Shown one piece after another: positions 15,387-23,503 of a stretch of DNA of 39,128 bases. Positions within the stretch are counted from its first letter, which is position 1, and every line of letters begins with the position of its first letter. This stretch comes from Kitasatospora sp. MBT63 (GTDB lineage Bacteria > Actinomycetota > Actinomycetes > Streptomycetales > Streptomycetaceae). The notes beneath the pieces were generated by a model. The model was not told the origin of the DNA. It did not search any database and worked only from the letters and a program-made list of their open reading frames with translations. The stretch covers positions 18,874-58,001 of the forward strand of contig NZ_JAIZ01000453.1 in assembly GCF_000710465.2 (NCBI RefSeq), read 5' to 3'. The position numbers and the translations under genes were made by a program.

Positions 15387-17075
15387 ATGGTGAGTCCGGT
15401 GATACCTGTACGCCCCCACCCGGCAACAGCACAGCAAGAAACGCCACCCAGCGTGACCCCGCTGACCGAAGCCTCGGCCGAGGAACACCTCGCCGGGATC
15501 TGCTTCAAAATCGGGCCGCCCCGGCTGATCGGGGTCGAGACCGAGTGGTTCGTCCATGACTCCCGATGTCCGGACATCCCGGTCGACCCGGCCCGCGCGG
15601 CCGCCGCAGTGGCGGCGCTGCCCGACCACCCCGACGGCCCGCTGCTTCCCGCGGGCGCCACCCTCACGCACGAACCCGGCGGCCAGGTCGAGCTCAGCTC
15701 CCTCCCCGCCGAGGACCCCGGCAGATGCGCCGTCGATCTGCTCCGCGACCAGGCGGCCCTGCGGGCGGCGTACGCCACCCAGGGGCTGTGCCTCACCGGC
15801 AGCGGTACCGACCCGCTGGCCCGCGAGCGCCGGATGCAGCTCACCCACCCCCGGTACGTGGCGATGGAGAAGTACTTCGACCGGGCCGGGCCGTGGGGCC
15901 GGATCATGATGTGCGGCACTGCATCCGTGCAGGTAAGCGTCGACGCGGGCACCGAGCGCGGGGCGCAGTCGCTGGCGGAGCGCTGGCGGCTGGTGCACCT
16001 GCTGGGGCCGGTGCTGGTCGCGGCGTTCGCCAACTCGCCGCTGCTGGACGGCCGGCCGACCGGCTACCGCTCCACCCGGCAGATGGTGTGGTCGCGGATG
16101 GACCCGAGCCGCACCTTGGCCCCGCCGCCCGGCGGCGACCCGCGGGAGGCGTGGGCCCGGTACGTGCTGGATGCCAAGGTGCTGTGCGTCCAGCGCCCGG
16201 ACGGCCAGCCGTGGACGGCGCCCACCGGGCTGACCTTCCGGGACTGGCTGCGTGGCGCGGGCGACCGACCCGCCACCCTGGCCGACCTGGACTACCACCG
16301 CACGACGCTCTTCCCGCCGGTCCGGCCACGCGGCCACCTGGAGCTGCGGATGCTCGACGCGCAGCCCGGCGACGGCTGGCTGACGCCGCTGGCGCTGGTG
16401 AGTGCGCTGCTGGACGACCCGGTGGCGGCCGACGCGGCGTTCGCGGCGTTGGAGCGGCTGTACTCGGTGGACGGCGCGAGCGTTCACGCGAACGTGAGTG
16501 GTGGCGCGAGCGTGAGCGGTCACGCAAGCGTGAACGGCAGCGCGAGCGTGAACGGTGGCGCGCGCGTGAACGGTGGCGCGCGCGTGAACGGTAGCGGCGG
16601 CGTGAATGGTGGCGGCGGCGCAAATGGCGGCGCGGGTGCGAACGGTCGCGCTGACGTGAACGATCGCATGACCGAAAACGTGAACGGTGGCCGGAGCGCG
16701 AACGCTCACCACACCGTGAACGGCCGCAGCCCCGCGAACGCTCACGCTTACGTGAACGGTCGCACCCGCGCGAATGTGGACTTCACCGTGAACGCCCCGC
16801 GCAACGCCCTGTGGCAGCGCGCGGCGGTGCTGGGGATGTCCGACCCCGAGCTGCGGCGCGCCGCTCTCGCCTGCTTCGGCGCCGCCGAACAGGCGCTCGG
16901 CCGCGCTGACCGCCCCGCGGGCGCACAGGCCGCAGAGGGCGCCGACCTGCTGCGCGAGAGGCTCACCGCCTTCGCCGAGCGTTACCCGGCGCGCGGCCGC
17001 TGCCCCGCCGACGACCAGCTGGACACCCTGCGAGCGGGCGCCCGCCCCGTACCCGAGGAGGCCGCACCGTGCTGA
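15387..17075 (+). CDS. egtA: Ergothioneine biosynthesis glutamate-cysteine ligase EgtA, with repeat insert
   Basis: EgtA joins glutamate and cysteine to gamma-glutamylcysteine, the sulfur donor for EgtB. The ligase core covers residues ~30-360: IGVETEWFVHD (ATP/metal site), LTHEPGGQVELSS, ERWRLVHLLGPVLVAAFANS, STRQMVWSRMDP and LELRMLDAQPGDGW. The C-terminal helical part resumes at ~471 (NALWQRAAVLGMSDPELRRA). Between them residues ~362-470 are an Asn/Gly/Val/Ala repeat insert (16470-16796), making the protein 562 residues against roughly 420-450 usual for actinobacterial EgtA. The start is uncertain: ATG 15387, GTG 15390 and GTG 15399 are all in frame without an ideal ribosome site, and the open frame extends back to TTG 15333. 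The stop overlaps the egtB start by seven bases. First core gene of the egtABCD operon. Confidence 0.92.
   Translation: MVSPVIPVRPHPATAQQETPPSVTPLTEASAEEHLAGICFKIGPPRLIGVETEWFVHDSRCPDIPVDPARAAAAVAALPDHPDGPLLPAGATLTHEPGGQVELSSLPAEDPGRCAVDLLRDQAALRAAYATQGLCLTGSGTDPLARERRMQLTHPRYVAMEKYFDRAGPWGRIMMCGTASVQVSVDAGTERGAQSLAERWRLVHLLGPVLVAAFANSPLLDGRPTGYRSTRQMVWSRMDPSRTLAPPPGGDPREAWARYVLDAKVLCVQRPDGQPWTAPTGLTFRDWLRGAGDRPATLADLDYHRTTLFPPVRPRGHLELRMLDAQPGDGWLTPLALVSALLDDPVAADAAFAALERLYSVDGASVHANVSGGASVSGHASVNGSASVNGGARVNGGARVNGSGGVNGGGGANGGAGANGRADVNDRMTENVNGGRSANAHHTVNGRSPANAHAYVNGRTRANVDFTVNAPRNALWQRAAVLGMSDPELRRAALACFGAAEQALGRADRPAGAQAAEGADLLRERLTAFAERYPARGRCPADDQLDTLRAGARPVPEEAAPC
16470..16796 (+). 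repeat. 18-bp minisatellite inside egtA (hexapeptide repeats)
   Basis: Tandem copies of an 18-bp unit, best conserved from about 16528 to 16610, where GTGAACGG recurs every 18 bp (for example near 16530, 16548, 16566, 16584). Each unit encodes six residues of the type A-x-V-N-G-x (ASVSGH, ASVNGS, ASVNGG, ARVNGG, ARVNGS). The second half is degenerate, with a 36-bp period (GRSANAHHTVNG, RSPANAHAYVNG, RTRANVDFTVNA). Unit length is a multiple of three, so changes in copy number keep the frame. Not CRISPR: there are no unique spacers. Confidence 0.9.
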
Positions 17076-18511
17076 ACACCGACCGGCCCGAGCCGACCCC
17101 CGGCACCGCCGCACACCCCGGCACCGCCACACCACCCGCCGCACCTGGCCCTGCTGCACCGGGCCCCGCCGCATCCGGACCCCCCGCACCCGGAACCCCC
17201 GCCCCCGGAACCGCCGCGCTGCGGGAGCTGATCGCCGGTGAGCTGATCGCCGCGCGCGAGCGCACCGCGCGGCTGACGGACTGCGTCGAGGACCACGACC
17301 TGACCGCCCAGCACTCGCCGCTCATGTCGCCGCTGGTCTGGGACCTGGCCCACATCGGGAACCAGGAGGAGTTGTGGCTGCTGCGGAACGTCGCCGGCCG
17401 CGACCCGATGCATCCGGAGATCGACCCGCTGTACGACGCGTTCGAGCACCCGCGCTCCGAACGCCCCACCCTGCCGCTGCTGCCGCCCGCCGAGGCCCGC
17501 GCCTACGCGCACGAGGTCCGCGGCCGGGTGCTCGACCTGCTGGAGGCCAGCCCGTTGGAGGGCACCCGGTTGCTCACGGACGGGTTCGCGTTCGGGCTGA
17601 TCGCGCAGCACGAGCAGCAGCACGACGAGACGATGTTGATCACCCACCAGCTGCGGCGCGGCCCCGTCGCGCTGACCTCTCCCCCGCCGCCCGCCCCCGT
17701 GGGTGCCGACCGGTTGCCGCCCGAGGTCCTGGTGCCGGCCGGGCCGTTCACCATGGGGACCGACACCGAGCCGTGGGCGCTGGACAACGAACGCCCGGCG
17801 CATCAGGTGGAGTTGCCCGCCTTCCGGCTGGACACCACGCCGGTGAGCAACGCCGCCTACCAACGGTTCATCGCGGACGGGGGCTACGACGAGCCCCGCT
17901 GGTGGACCCCCGAGGGCTGGAAGCACCGCCTGCAGGCCGGGCTGGTGGCGCCGCTGTTCTGGACCGAGGAGGGCGGCCAGTGGCTGCGCCGCCGGTTCGG
18001 CGTGGTGGAGCCGGTGCCGCCGCAGGAGCCGGTGCTGCACGTCAGCTGGTACGAGGCGGACGCGTACGCGCGGTGGGCCGGGCGCAGGCTGCCGACCGAG
18101 GCGGAGTGGGAGAAGGCGGCCAGGTTCGACCCGGTGAGCGGCCGCTCCCGGCGCTTCCCCTGGGGTGACGCCTCCCCCGGTCCCGAGCACGCCAACCTCG
18201 GCCAGCGGCACCTCCAGCCCGCCCCGGTGGGCAGCTACCCCGACGGTGGTTCCGCCCACGGCGCCCGGCAGTTGATCGGTGACGTGTGGGAGTGGACGGC
18301 CAGTGACTTCCTGCCGTACCCGGGCTTCCGGGCCTGGCCGTACCGGGAGTACTCGGAGGTGTTCTTCGGGCCGGAGTACAAGGTGCTGCGCGGCGGTTCG
18401 TTCGCGGTGGCGCCGGTCGCCTGCCGTGGCACCTTCCGCAACTGGGACTATCCGATCCGCCGCCAGATCTTCTCCGGTTTCCGTACCGCCTGTTCGGTGG
18501 AGGGCGACTGA
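17069..18511 (+). CDS. egtB: Ergothioneine biosynthesis sulfoxide synthase EgtB
   Basis: EgtB is a non-heme iron enzyme that uses oxygen to couple gamma-glutamylcysteine to the imidazole of hercynine, forming a sulfoxide. Of 480 residues, the first ~48 are an Ala/Pro/Gly-rich tail. A DinB-like domain (~50-200) carries the three iron-binding histidines: H95 (WDLAHIGNQE) and H181/H185 (AQHEQQHDETM). A formylglycine-generating-enzyme-like domain (~215-478) follows, with VPAGPFTMGTDTEPWALDNE, WYEADAYARWAGRRLPTEAE, GDVWEWTASDF and VLRGGSFAV. GTG 17069 has GAGGAGG seven bases upstream and overlaps the end of egtA. The stop overlaps the ATG of egtC by one base (TGATG). Confidence 0.97.
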   Translation: MLNTDRPEPTPGTAAHPGTATPPAAPGPAAPGPAASGPPAPGTPAPGTAALRELIAGELIAARERTARLTDCVEDHDLTAQHSPLMSPLVWDLAHIGNQEELWLLRNVAGRDPMHPEIDPLYDAFEHPRSERPTLPLLPPAEARAYAHEVRGRVLDLLEASPLEGTRLLTDGFAFGLIAQHEQQHDETMLITHQLRRGPVALTSPPPPAPVGADRLPPEVLVPAGPFTMGTDTEPWALDNERPAHQVELPAFRLDTTPVSNAAYQRFIADGGYDEPRWWTPEGWKHRLQAGLVAPLFWTEEGGQWLRRRFGVVEPVPPQEPVLHVSWYEADAYARWAGRRLPTEAEWEKAARFDPVSGRSRRFPWGDASPGPEHANLGQRHLQPAPVGSYPDGGSAHGARQLIGDVWEWTASDFLPYPGFRAWPYREYSEVFFGPEYKVLRGGSFAVAPVACRGTFRNWDYPIRRQIFSGFRTACSVEGD

Positions 18512-19263
18512 TGTGCCGCCATCTCGCCTATCTGGGGCCGGCGGTGCCGATCCGGGAGCTGGTGGTGGCGCCGCCGTTCGGGCTGTACCACCAGTCCTGG
18601 GCGCCCCGGTCGCAGCGGTACGGCACGGTGAACGTGGACGGCTTCGGGGTCGGCTGGTACGCGGACGGCGACGAGGTCCCCGCCCGGTACCGGCGGACCG
18701 GGCCGATCTGGGCCGACCGGTCCTTCGAGGACCTGGCCCGGGTGGTCCGCACCCGGGCGCTGCTGGCCGCCGTCCGCTCGGCCACGCCGGGGTGCGCGGC
18801 CGGGGAGGAGGCGGCGGCGCCGTTCGCGGCGGGGCGCTGGCTGTTCAGCCACAACGGCGCACTGCCCGGCTGGCCCGAGCGGTACGACAAGGCCGCCGCC
18901 GCGCTACCGCCCGCGGAGCTGCTGGCGCTGGAGGCGCGCAGCGACTCGGCGCTGGTGTGGGCGCTGGTGCTGCACCGGCTGCGGGCCGGGGCACCGCCAG
19001 GTGAGGCGCTGGCCGGGACGGTGCGGGCGCTGGCCGGGTACGGACCCGATGCCCGGCTCAATCTGCTGCTGACGGACGGGACTTCGATCGCCGCCACGGC
19101 CTGGGGGGACACGCTGTTCCACCGCACCGGGCGGCCCGGGGAGGGCGTGCTGGTCGCCTCCGAGCCGGGCGACGACGGTCCGGGCTGGACGGCGGTACCC
19201 GACCACTCCCTGCTGACGGCCGACTCCTCGGGGGTCAACGTGCTGCCGATCCAGCCGGGTTGA
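18511..19263 (+). CDS. egtC: Ergothioneine biosynthesis glutamine-amidotransferase-like hydrolase EgtC
   Basis: EgtC removes the glutamyl group from gamma-glutamyl-hercynylcysteine sulfoxide. It has 250 residues and the class II (Ntn) amidotransferase fold. C2 (MCRHLAYLG) becomes the N-terminal nucleophile after methionine removal, and NVDGFGVGWY, VRSATPG, FSHNGALPGW and LEARSDSALVWALV mark the glutamine-binding pocket. It starts within the stop of egtB, so translation is coupled. After it comes a 115-bp gap with a strong hairpin before egtD, the only sizeable break in the egtABCD run. Confidence 0.96.
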   Translation: MCRHLAYLGPAVPIRELVVAPPFGLYHQSWAPRSQRYGTVNVDGFGVGWYADGDEVPARYRRTGPIWADRSFEDLARVVRTRALLAAVRSATPGCAAGEEAAAPFAAGRWLFSHNGALPGWPERYDKAAAALPPAELLALEARSDSALVWALVLHRLRAGAPPGEALAGTVRALAGYGPDARLNLLLTDGTSIAATAWGDTLFHRTGRPGEGVLVASEPGDDGPGWTAVPDHSLLTADSSGVNVLPIQPG

Positions 19264-19302
19264 CGGCGCGCCCGCCTCACGGACCAGGTGACCACGATGC
19301 GA

Positions 19303-19327
19303 CGGGACGGCCCCCGCGGCCGTCCCG
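19303..19327 (+). terminator. Hairpin between egtC and egtD
   Basis: A perfect 10-bp stem (CGGGACGGCC at 19303-19312 with its complement at 19318-19327) encloses a 5-nt loop. It is followed by mixed sequence, not a T-tract. It could end part of the egtABC transcript, or mark an RNA processing point, so that egtD is expressed at a different level or from its own promoter. Confidence 0.6.
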
Positions 19328-19378
19328 GTACGAAGCGGATGACGAGTGTTGAGACGACTTTCGAGAGGACGAACAGCC

Positions 19379-20350
19379 GTGAGCTCCTACCACCTGACCC
19401 GGCTCCTGCCCGCCGATCACTTCAGCCACGCGCTACGCCACGACGTGCAGCACGGTCTGACCGCGAGTCCCAAGACCCTGCCGCCGAAGTGGTTCTACGA
19501 CGCCCGGGGCAGCGACCTGTTCGAGGAGATCACCCGGCTGCCGGAGTACTACCCGACCCGGGCGGAGCGGGAGATCCTGACCAGCCGGGCCCGTGAGATC
19601 GCCGCGATCACCCGGGCCAGGACGCTGGTGGAGCTGGGGTCCGGCTCGTCGGAGAAGACCCGGCTGCTGCTGGACGCCTTGCAGGAGCTCGGCACGCTGG
19701 AGACGTACGTGCCGGTGGACGTCAGCGAGAGCGCGCTGGACGCCGCCGGGCGCGGGCTGACCCGCGAGTACCCGGGGCTGGCGGTGCGGGCCGTGCTGTC
19801 GGACTTCACGCACGGGCTGGGCATGCCGGCCGGTGAGGGGCCGAAGCTGCTGGCGTTCCTCGGCGGGACGCTGGGGAACCTGCTGCCGCAGGAGCGGGCC
19901 GAGTTCCTGGCCGGGCTGCGCCGGCTGCTCAAGCCGGGTGACGCGCTGCTGCTGGGTACCGACCTGGTGAAGGATCCCGGGGTGCTGGTCGCGGCGTACG
20001 ACGACGCCGCGGGCGTGACGGCGGAGTTCAACAAGAACGTGCTGTCCGTGCTGGACCGGGAGCTGGACGCGGACTTCGACCCGGACCTGTTCGAGCACGT
20101 GGCGGTCTGGGACCCGAAGCAGGAGTGGATCGAGATGCGGCTGCGGTCGACCCGGGCCCAGACGGTCAAGATCCGGGCGCTCGATCTGCCGGTGCACTTC
20201 GAGGAGGGCGAGGAACTGAGGACCGAGGTGTCCGCGAAGTTCCGCCGCACCAGGATCGCGGACGAGCTGACGGCGGCCGGGCTGCGGCTGGCCGAGTGGT
20301 GGACCGACGAGCAGGGCCGGTTCGGGCTGTCGCTGGCGGTGCCGAGCTGA
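19379..20350 (+). CDS. egtD: L-histidine N-alpha-methyltransferase EgtD
   Basis: EgtD trimethylates histidine to hercynine with three SAM molecules, the first committed step to ergothioneine. Its 323 residues match the family length. SAM site: LVELGSGSSEKT (83-94), VPVDVSES, LAFLGGTLGNLLPQERAEF and LLGTDLVKDP. Histidine-binding residues known from the mycobacterial enzyme are present with an offset of one: Y57, N167, Y207, E283 and S285 (TEVSAKF). GTG 19379 with GAGAGG about ten bases upstream is chosen; an in-frame extension to 19346 is not supported. It closes the operon and is followed by a perfect 13-bp hairpin. Confidence 0.97.
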   Translation: MSSYHLTRLLPADHFSHALRHDVQHGLTASPKTLPPKWFYDARGSDLFEEITRLPEYYPTRAEREILTSRAREIAAITRARTLVELGSGSSEKTRLLLDALQELGTLETYVPVDVSESALDAAGRGLTREYPGLAVRAVLSDFTHGLGMPAGEGPKLLAFLGGTLGNLLPQERAEFLAGLRRLLKPGDALLLGTDLVKDPGVLVAAYDDAAGVTAEFNKNVLSVLDRELDADFDPDLFEHVAVWDPKQEWIEMRLRSTRAQTVKIRALDLPVHFEEGEELRTEVSAKFRRTRIADELTAAGLRLAEWWTDEQGRFGLSLAVPS

Positions 20351-20369
20351 CGCGAGTAGCTCGACCCCG

Positions 20370-20400
20370 TGGCATCCGTTCATTATTTGAACGGATGCCA
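20370..20400 (+). terminator. Perfect hairpin after egtD
   Basis: TGGCATCCGTTCA (20370-20382) pairs fully with 20388-20400 around a 5-nt loop (TTATT). It lies 20 bp after the egtD stop and 105 bp before the glucose permease start. It probably ends the egt operon. It is unusually AT-rich for this genome and symmetric enough to be a protein-binding site as well. Confidence 0.8.
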
Positions 20401-20504
20401 TCGGTCATTGACCGGACAAATCGGGATCCTGAGTGCATGACTTGAATGATTGCGGCTACGCTCTCGGGCGGAAAGCTCAATGTTGAGTACTCGGGAGTCG
20501 AATC

Positions 20505-21926
20505 GTGAGCGCCCTACCCACGGCTGTGCAGCCGGAGACCCGGTCGGCCGACCGGCTCGGCTTCGTCGTCTTCATCACGGCGGCCGCCGCCCTCGGCGGC
20601 TTCCTGTTCGGCTATGACAGCTCGGTGATCAACGGTGCCGTCTCCGGCATCCAGGGCCGGTTCGCCGTCGGGGACGGCGTGACCGGGCTGATCGTCTCCT
20701 CGGCCCTGCTCGGGTCGGCGGTGGGCGCGGCGCTGGCCGGGCGGTTCGCCGACCGGTACGGCCGGATCCGGGTGATGAAGGTGTCGGCCGTGCTGTTCGG
20801 GGTGAGCGCGGTCGGCTCGATGCTGCCCTTCGCCGCCTGGGACCTGGCCTGCTGGCGGGTGCTGGGCGGCGCGGCGATCGGTATCGCCTCGGTGATCGCG
20901 CCGACTTACATCGCCGAGGTCGCACCGACCCGCTACCGCGGCCGGCTGGCCTCGTTCCAGCAGGCGGCGATCGTCCTCGGCATCGCCGTCTCCCAGCTGG
21001 TCAACTGGCTGCTCGCCCGGGCCGCCGACGGCGACACCCGCGGGCAGCTGCTGGGCCTGGAGGCCTGGCAGTGGATGCTCGGCATCTGCGTGGTGCCGGC
21101 CGTCGTCTACTTCGTGATGGCCGCGCTGATCCCGGAGTCCCCGCGGTTCCTGATCGCAGCCGGGCGCACCGAGCAGGCCCGTTCGGTGCTCCGCGAGATC
21201 GAGGGCGACGCGGCCGACACCGACGCCCGGATCGAGGAGATCCGCACGCTGATCGCCTCCGACCACCAGCCGCGCATGCGGGACCTGCTCGGCGGGCGGT
21301 TCGGCCTGCTGCCGGTCGTCTGGGCCGGTATCGGCCTGTCGGTGTTCCAGCAGCTGGTGGGCATCAACGTGATCTTCTACTACTCGTCGATCCTCTGGCA
21401 GTCGGTCGGCGTGGACCAGAGCAGCTCGCTGCTGATCAGCTTCTCCAGCTCGGTCATCAACATCGTCGGCACCGTGGTCGCGATCCTGCTGGTCGACCGG
21501 ATCGGCCGCAAGCCGCTGGCGCTGATCGGTTCGGCCGGCATGGCGCTCTCGCTGGCGACCGCCGCCTGGGCGTTCAGCTACGCCACCGGCAGCGGGGACG
21601 AGGTCTCGGTCCCCGATCTGCAGGGCACGGTGGCGCTGGTGGCGGCCAACGCGTTCGTGCTGTTCTTCGCGATGTCCTGGGGTGTGGTGGTCTGGGTGAT
21701 GCTGGGCGAGATGTTCCCGAACCGGATCCGGGCGGCCGCCCTGTCGCTCGCCGCCTCCGTCCAGTGGGTCGCCAACTGGGCGATCACGGTGAGCTTCCCG
21801 TCGCTGTCCCGGTGGAACCTGTCGGCCACGTACGCGATCTATGCGGCGTTCGCGCTGGGTTCGGCCTTCTTCGTGGCCCGGTACGTGAAGGAGACCAAGG
21901 GCGTCCGGCTGGAGGACATGGGCTGA
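20505..21926 (+). CDS. MFS sugar porter, GlcP-type glucose permease
   Basis: A 473-residue inner-membrane proton-coupled sugar transporter with twelve predicted membrane helices. Sugar-porter signatures are GGFLFGYDSSVINGAVSG (helix 1), GRFADRYGRIR, APTYIAEVAPTRYRGRLASF, IPESPRFL, FQQLVGINVIFYYSS (helix 7), DRIGRKPLALIG and LGEMFPNRIRAAA. It closely resembles the streptomycete glucose permease GlcP as I remember it, including the C-terminal VKETKGVRLEDMG. GTG 20505 has GGGAG upstream. Glucose is the likely substrate, but a related hexose cannot be ruled out. It lies after the egt terminator and 180 bp before the NO synthase gene on the same strand. Confidence 0.94.
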   Translation: MSALPTAVQPETRSADRLGFVVFITAAAALGGFLFGYDSSVINGAVSGIQGRFAVGDGVTGLIVSSALLGSAVGAALAGRFADRYGRIRVMKVSAVLFGVSAVGSMLPFAAWDLACWRVLGGAAIGIASVIAPTYIAEVAPTRYRGRLASFQQAAIVLGIAVSQLVNWLLARAADGDTRGQLLGLEAWQWMLGICVVPAVVYFVMAALIPESPRFLIAAGRTEQARSVLREIEGDAADTDARIEEIRTLIASDHQPRMRDLLGGRFGLLPVVWAGIGLSVFQQLVGINVIFYYSSILWQSVGVDQSSSLLISFSSSVINIVGTVVAILLVDRIGRKPLALIGSAGMALSLATAAWAFSYATGSGDEVSVPDLQGTVALVAANAFVLFFAMSWGVVVWVMLGEMFPNRIRAAALSLAASVQWVANWAITVSFPSLSRWNLSATYAIYAAFALGSAFFVARYVKETKGVRLEDMG

Positions 21927-22106
21927 CCCGGGCCGACTGCCTGGCCGGCCCACGGCACAAGGCCGCGGGGGCGTCCACCGGACGGCTGTCCGGGCGGGCG
22001 CCCCTCGGCGTCGCACCATAGCGCCGTCACGATCGGCGCGGGGCCCGAATCGTCCTCTCCCTGCGGGCGGGAACGCGCATCCGGTAGCCATGGGGGCAGG
22101 AGGGAT

Positions 22107-23405
22107 GTGCTCTTGATCTTCAGTCGGTTTCGTCCTCGCAAGCCCGGCCAGGCCGGCGTCTGCCCCTACGCCCACCCCGGGCACGGCACACCGGCCGGGT
22201 ACGGCAGCCACCTCGGCCAGGAGCCGCGTCCCGTACCGGACTCCGAGGGCCCGGGCCCGTCCGGACCGGCCGTGCGGCGTCCCGGGACCGCGTCGGGCGC
22301 GCACACCCCGCAGGCCGTACGGGCCGAGCCGGCCGCACAGGCCGAGGCGTTCATCCGGCAGTTCCACCACGAGCGGCCCGGCGCCGTCGGCCCCGGCCCG
22401 AGGATCCGTCAGGTGCTGGACGAGATCGACCGCACCGGGAGCTACACCCACACCGCCGAGGAGCTGGCGTTCGGGGCCCGGGTCGCCTGGCGGAACTCGG
22501 CCCGCTGCATCGGGCGGCTCTACTGGCGCAGCCTGGTGGTCCGCGACCTGCGGCACGTCACCGCGCCGGACGAGATGGCCGAGCAGTGCTTCGAGCACCT
22601 GCGGGCGGCCGCCAACGGCGGGCGGATCCGTCCGGTGATCTCCGTCTTCGCGCCCGACCGGCCGGACCGCCCGGCGCCGCGGATCCTCAACCAGCAGCTG
22701 GTGCGCTACGCGGGCCACCGGCTCCCCGACGGCGGACTGCTCGGCGATCCGGCCGGCACCGAACCGGCCGACCTGGCCCTGCGGTTGGGGTGGAAGGGCG
22801 GCGAGGGCCGGTTCGACGTGCTGCCGTTGCTGATCCAGCAGGGTCCGGCCGACGCACCGCACTGGTACGAGCTGCCCGACGACGCCGTGTCGGAGGTGCG
22901 GCTGAGCCACCCCGAGCACGGCTGGTTCGCCGAACTCGGCCTGCGGTGGTACACGGTGCCGGCGATCAGCGACATGGCACTCGAGATCGGCGGGGTCAGC
23001 TACCCGGCCGCCCCCTTCAACGGCTGGTACATGGGCACGGAGATCGGCGCCCGCAACCTCGCCGACGCCGACCGGTACGACATGCTGGCGACGGTCGCCG
23101 AGCGGCTCGGCCTCGACACCACCAACGAGCGGACGCTCTGGCGGGACCGGGCGCTGGTCGAACTCAACCTGGCGGTGCTGCACTCCTTCCAGGAGGCCGG
23201 CGTGACCATCGCCGACCACCACACCGAGTCGGTGCGCTTCCTCAAGCACATCGCCCAGGAGCAGCGGCTCGGCCGTCCGACCCCGGCGGACTGGAGCTGG
23301 ATCGTGCCACCCGTCTCTGGCGGCCTCACGCCGGTGTACCACCGCTACTACGACCCGGTGGACCCGGACCAGCGGCCGGCCTTCGTCACCCGGTCCCCCT
23401 GGTAG
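22107..23405 (+). CDS. nos: Bacterial nitric oxide synthase oxygenase
   Basis: A heme enzyme that oxidises L-arginine to citrulline and nitric oxide. It has only the oxygenase domain, as usual in bacteria, so electrons must come from separate reductases, and it needs a pterin or folate cofactor. VAWRNSARCIGRLYW holds the heme-ligating C134, and FNGWYMGTEIGARNL holds the arginine-binding E312; ISDMALEIGGVSY and SWIVPPVSGGLTPVYH are also typical. The N-terminal ~75 residues are a Pro/Gly-rich extension without a known motif. Start: GTG 22107 lies very close to the GGAGGG site, and TTG 22113 in the same frame has better spacing (8 bases), so the protein may start two codons later. It is the second of three genes in line after the egt terminator; no thaxtomin genes are seen, so this is not the plant-pathogen context. 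Confidence 0.95.
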   Translation: MLLIFSRFRPRKPGQAGVCPYAHPGHGTPAGYGSHLGQEPRPVPDSEGPGPSGPAVRRPGTASGAHTPQAVRAEPAAQAEAFIRQFHHERPGAVGPGPRIRQVLDEIDRTGSYTHTAEELAFGARVAWRNSARCIGRLYWRSLVVRDLRHVTAPDEMAEQCFEHLRAAANGGRIRPVISVFAPDRPDRPAPRILNQQLVRYAGHRLPDGGLLGDPAGTEPADLALRLGWKGGEGRFDVLPLLIQQGPADAPHWYELPDDAVSEVRLSHPEHGWFAELGLRWYTVPAISDMALEIGGVSYPAAPFNGWYMGTEIGARNLADADRYDMLATVAERLGLDTTNERTLWRDRALVELNLAVLHSFQEAGVTIADHHTESVRFLKHIAQEQRLGRPTPADWSWIVPPVSGGLTPVYHRYYDPVDPDQRPAFVTRSPW

Positions 23406-23503
23406 GTCCGGCGGGCACGGCGGCGGGCGGAGCCACGGGCACGGCTGCCGGCACGGCCGGTAATGCGCTGGACCGGTGACCGGCGGGCCCGGACAATGCC
23501 CGG

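Noticed and set aside
15904-16623. Ser/Arg-dipeptide-rich frame on the minus strand across the egtA repeats
   Set aside because: A by-product of translating the 18-bp array backwards; no ribosome site and no domain.
16470-16796. CRISPR array
   Set aside because: Repeats are contiguous with no unique spacers, lie in frame inside egtA, and no cas gene is present.
20514-23342. Minus-strand open frame of 942 codons opposite the glucose permease and NO synthase genes
   Set aside because: Shadow frame spanning two clearly real genes and their gap; composition is typical antisense GC-rich sequence.
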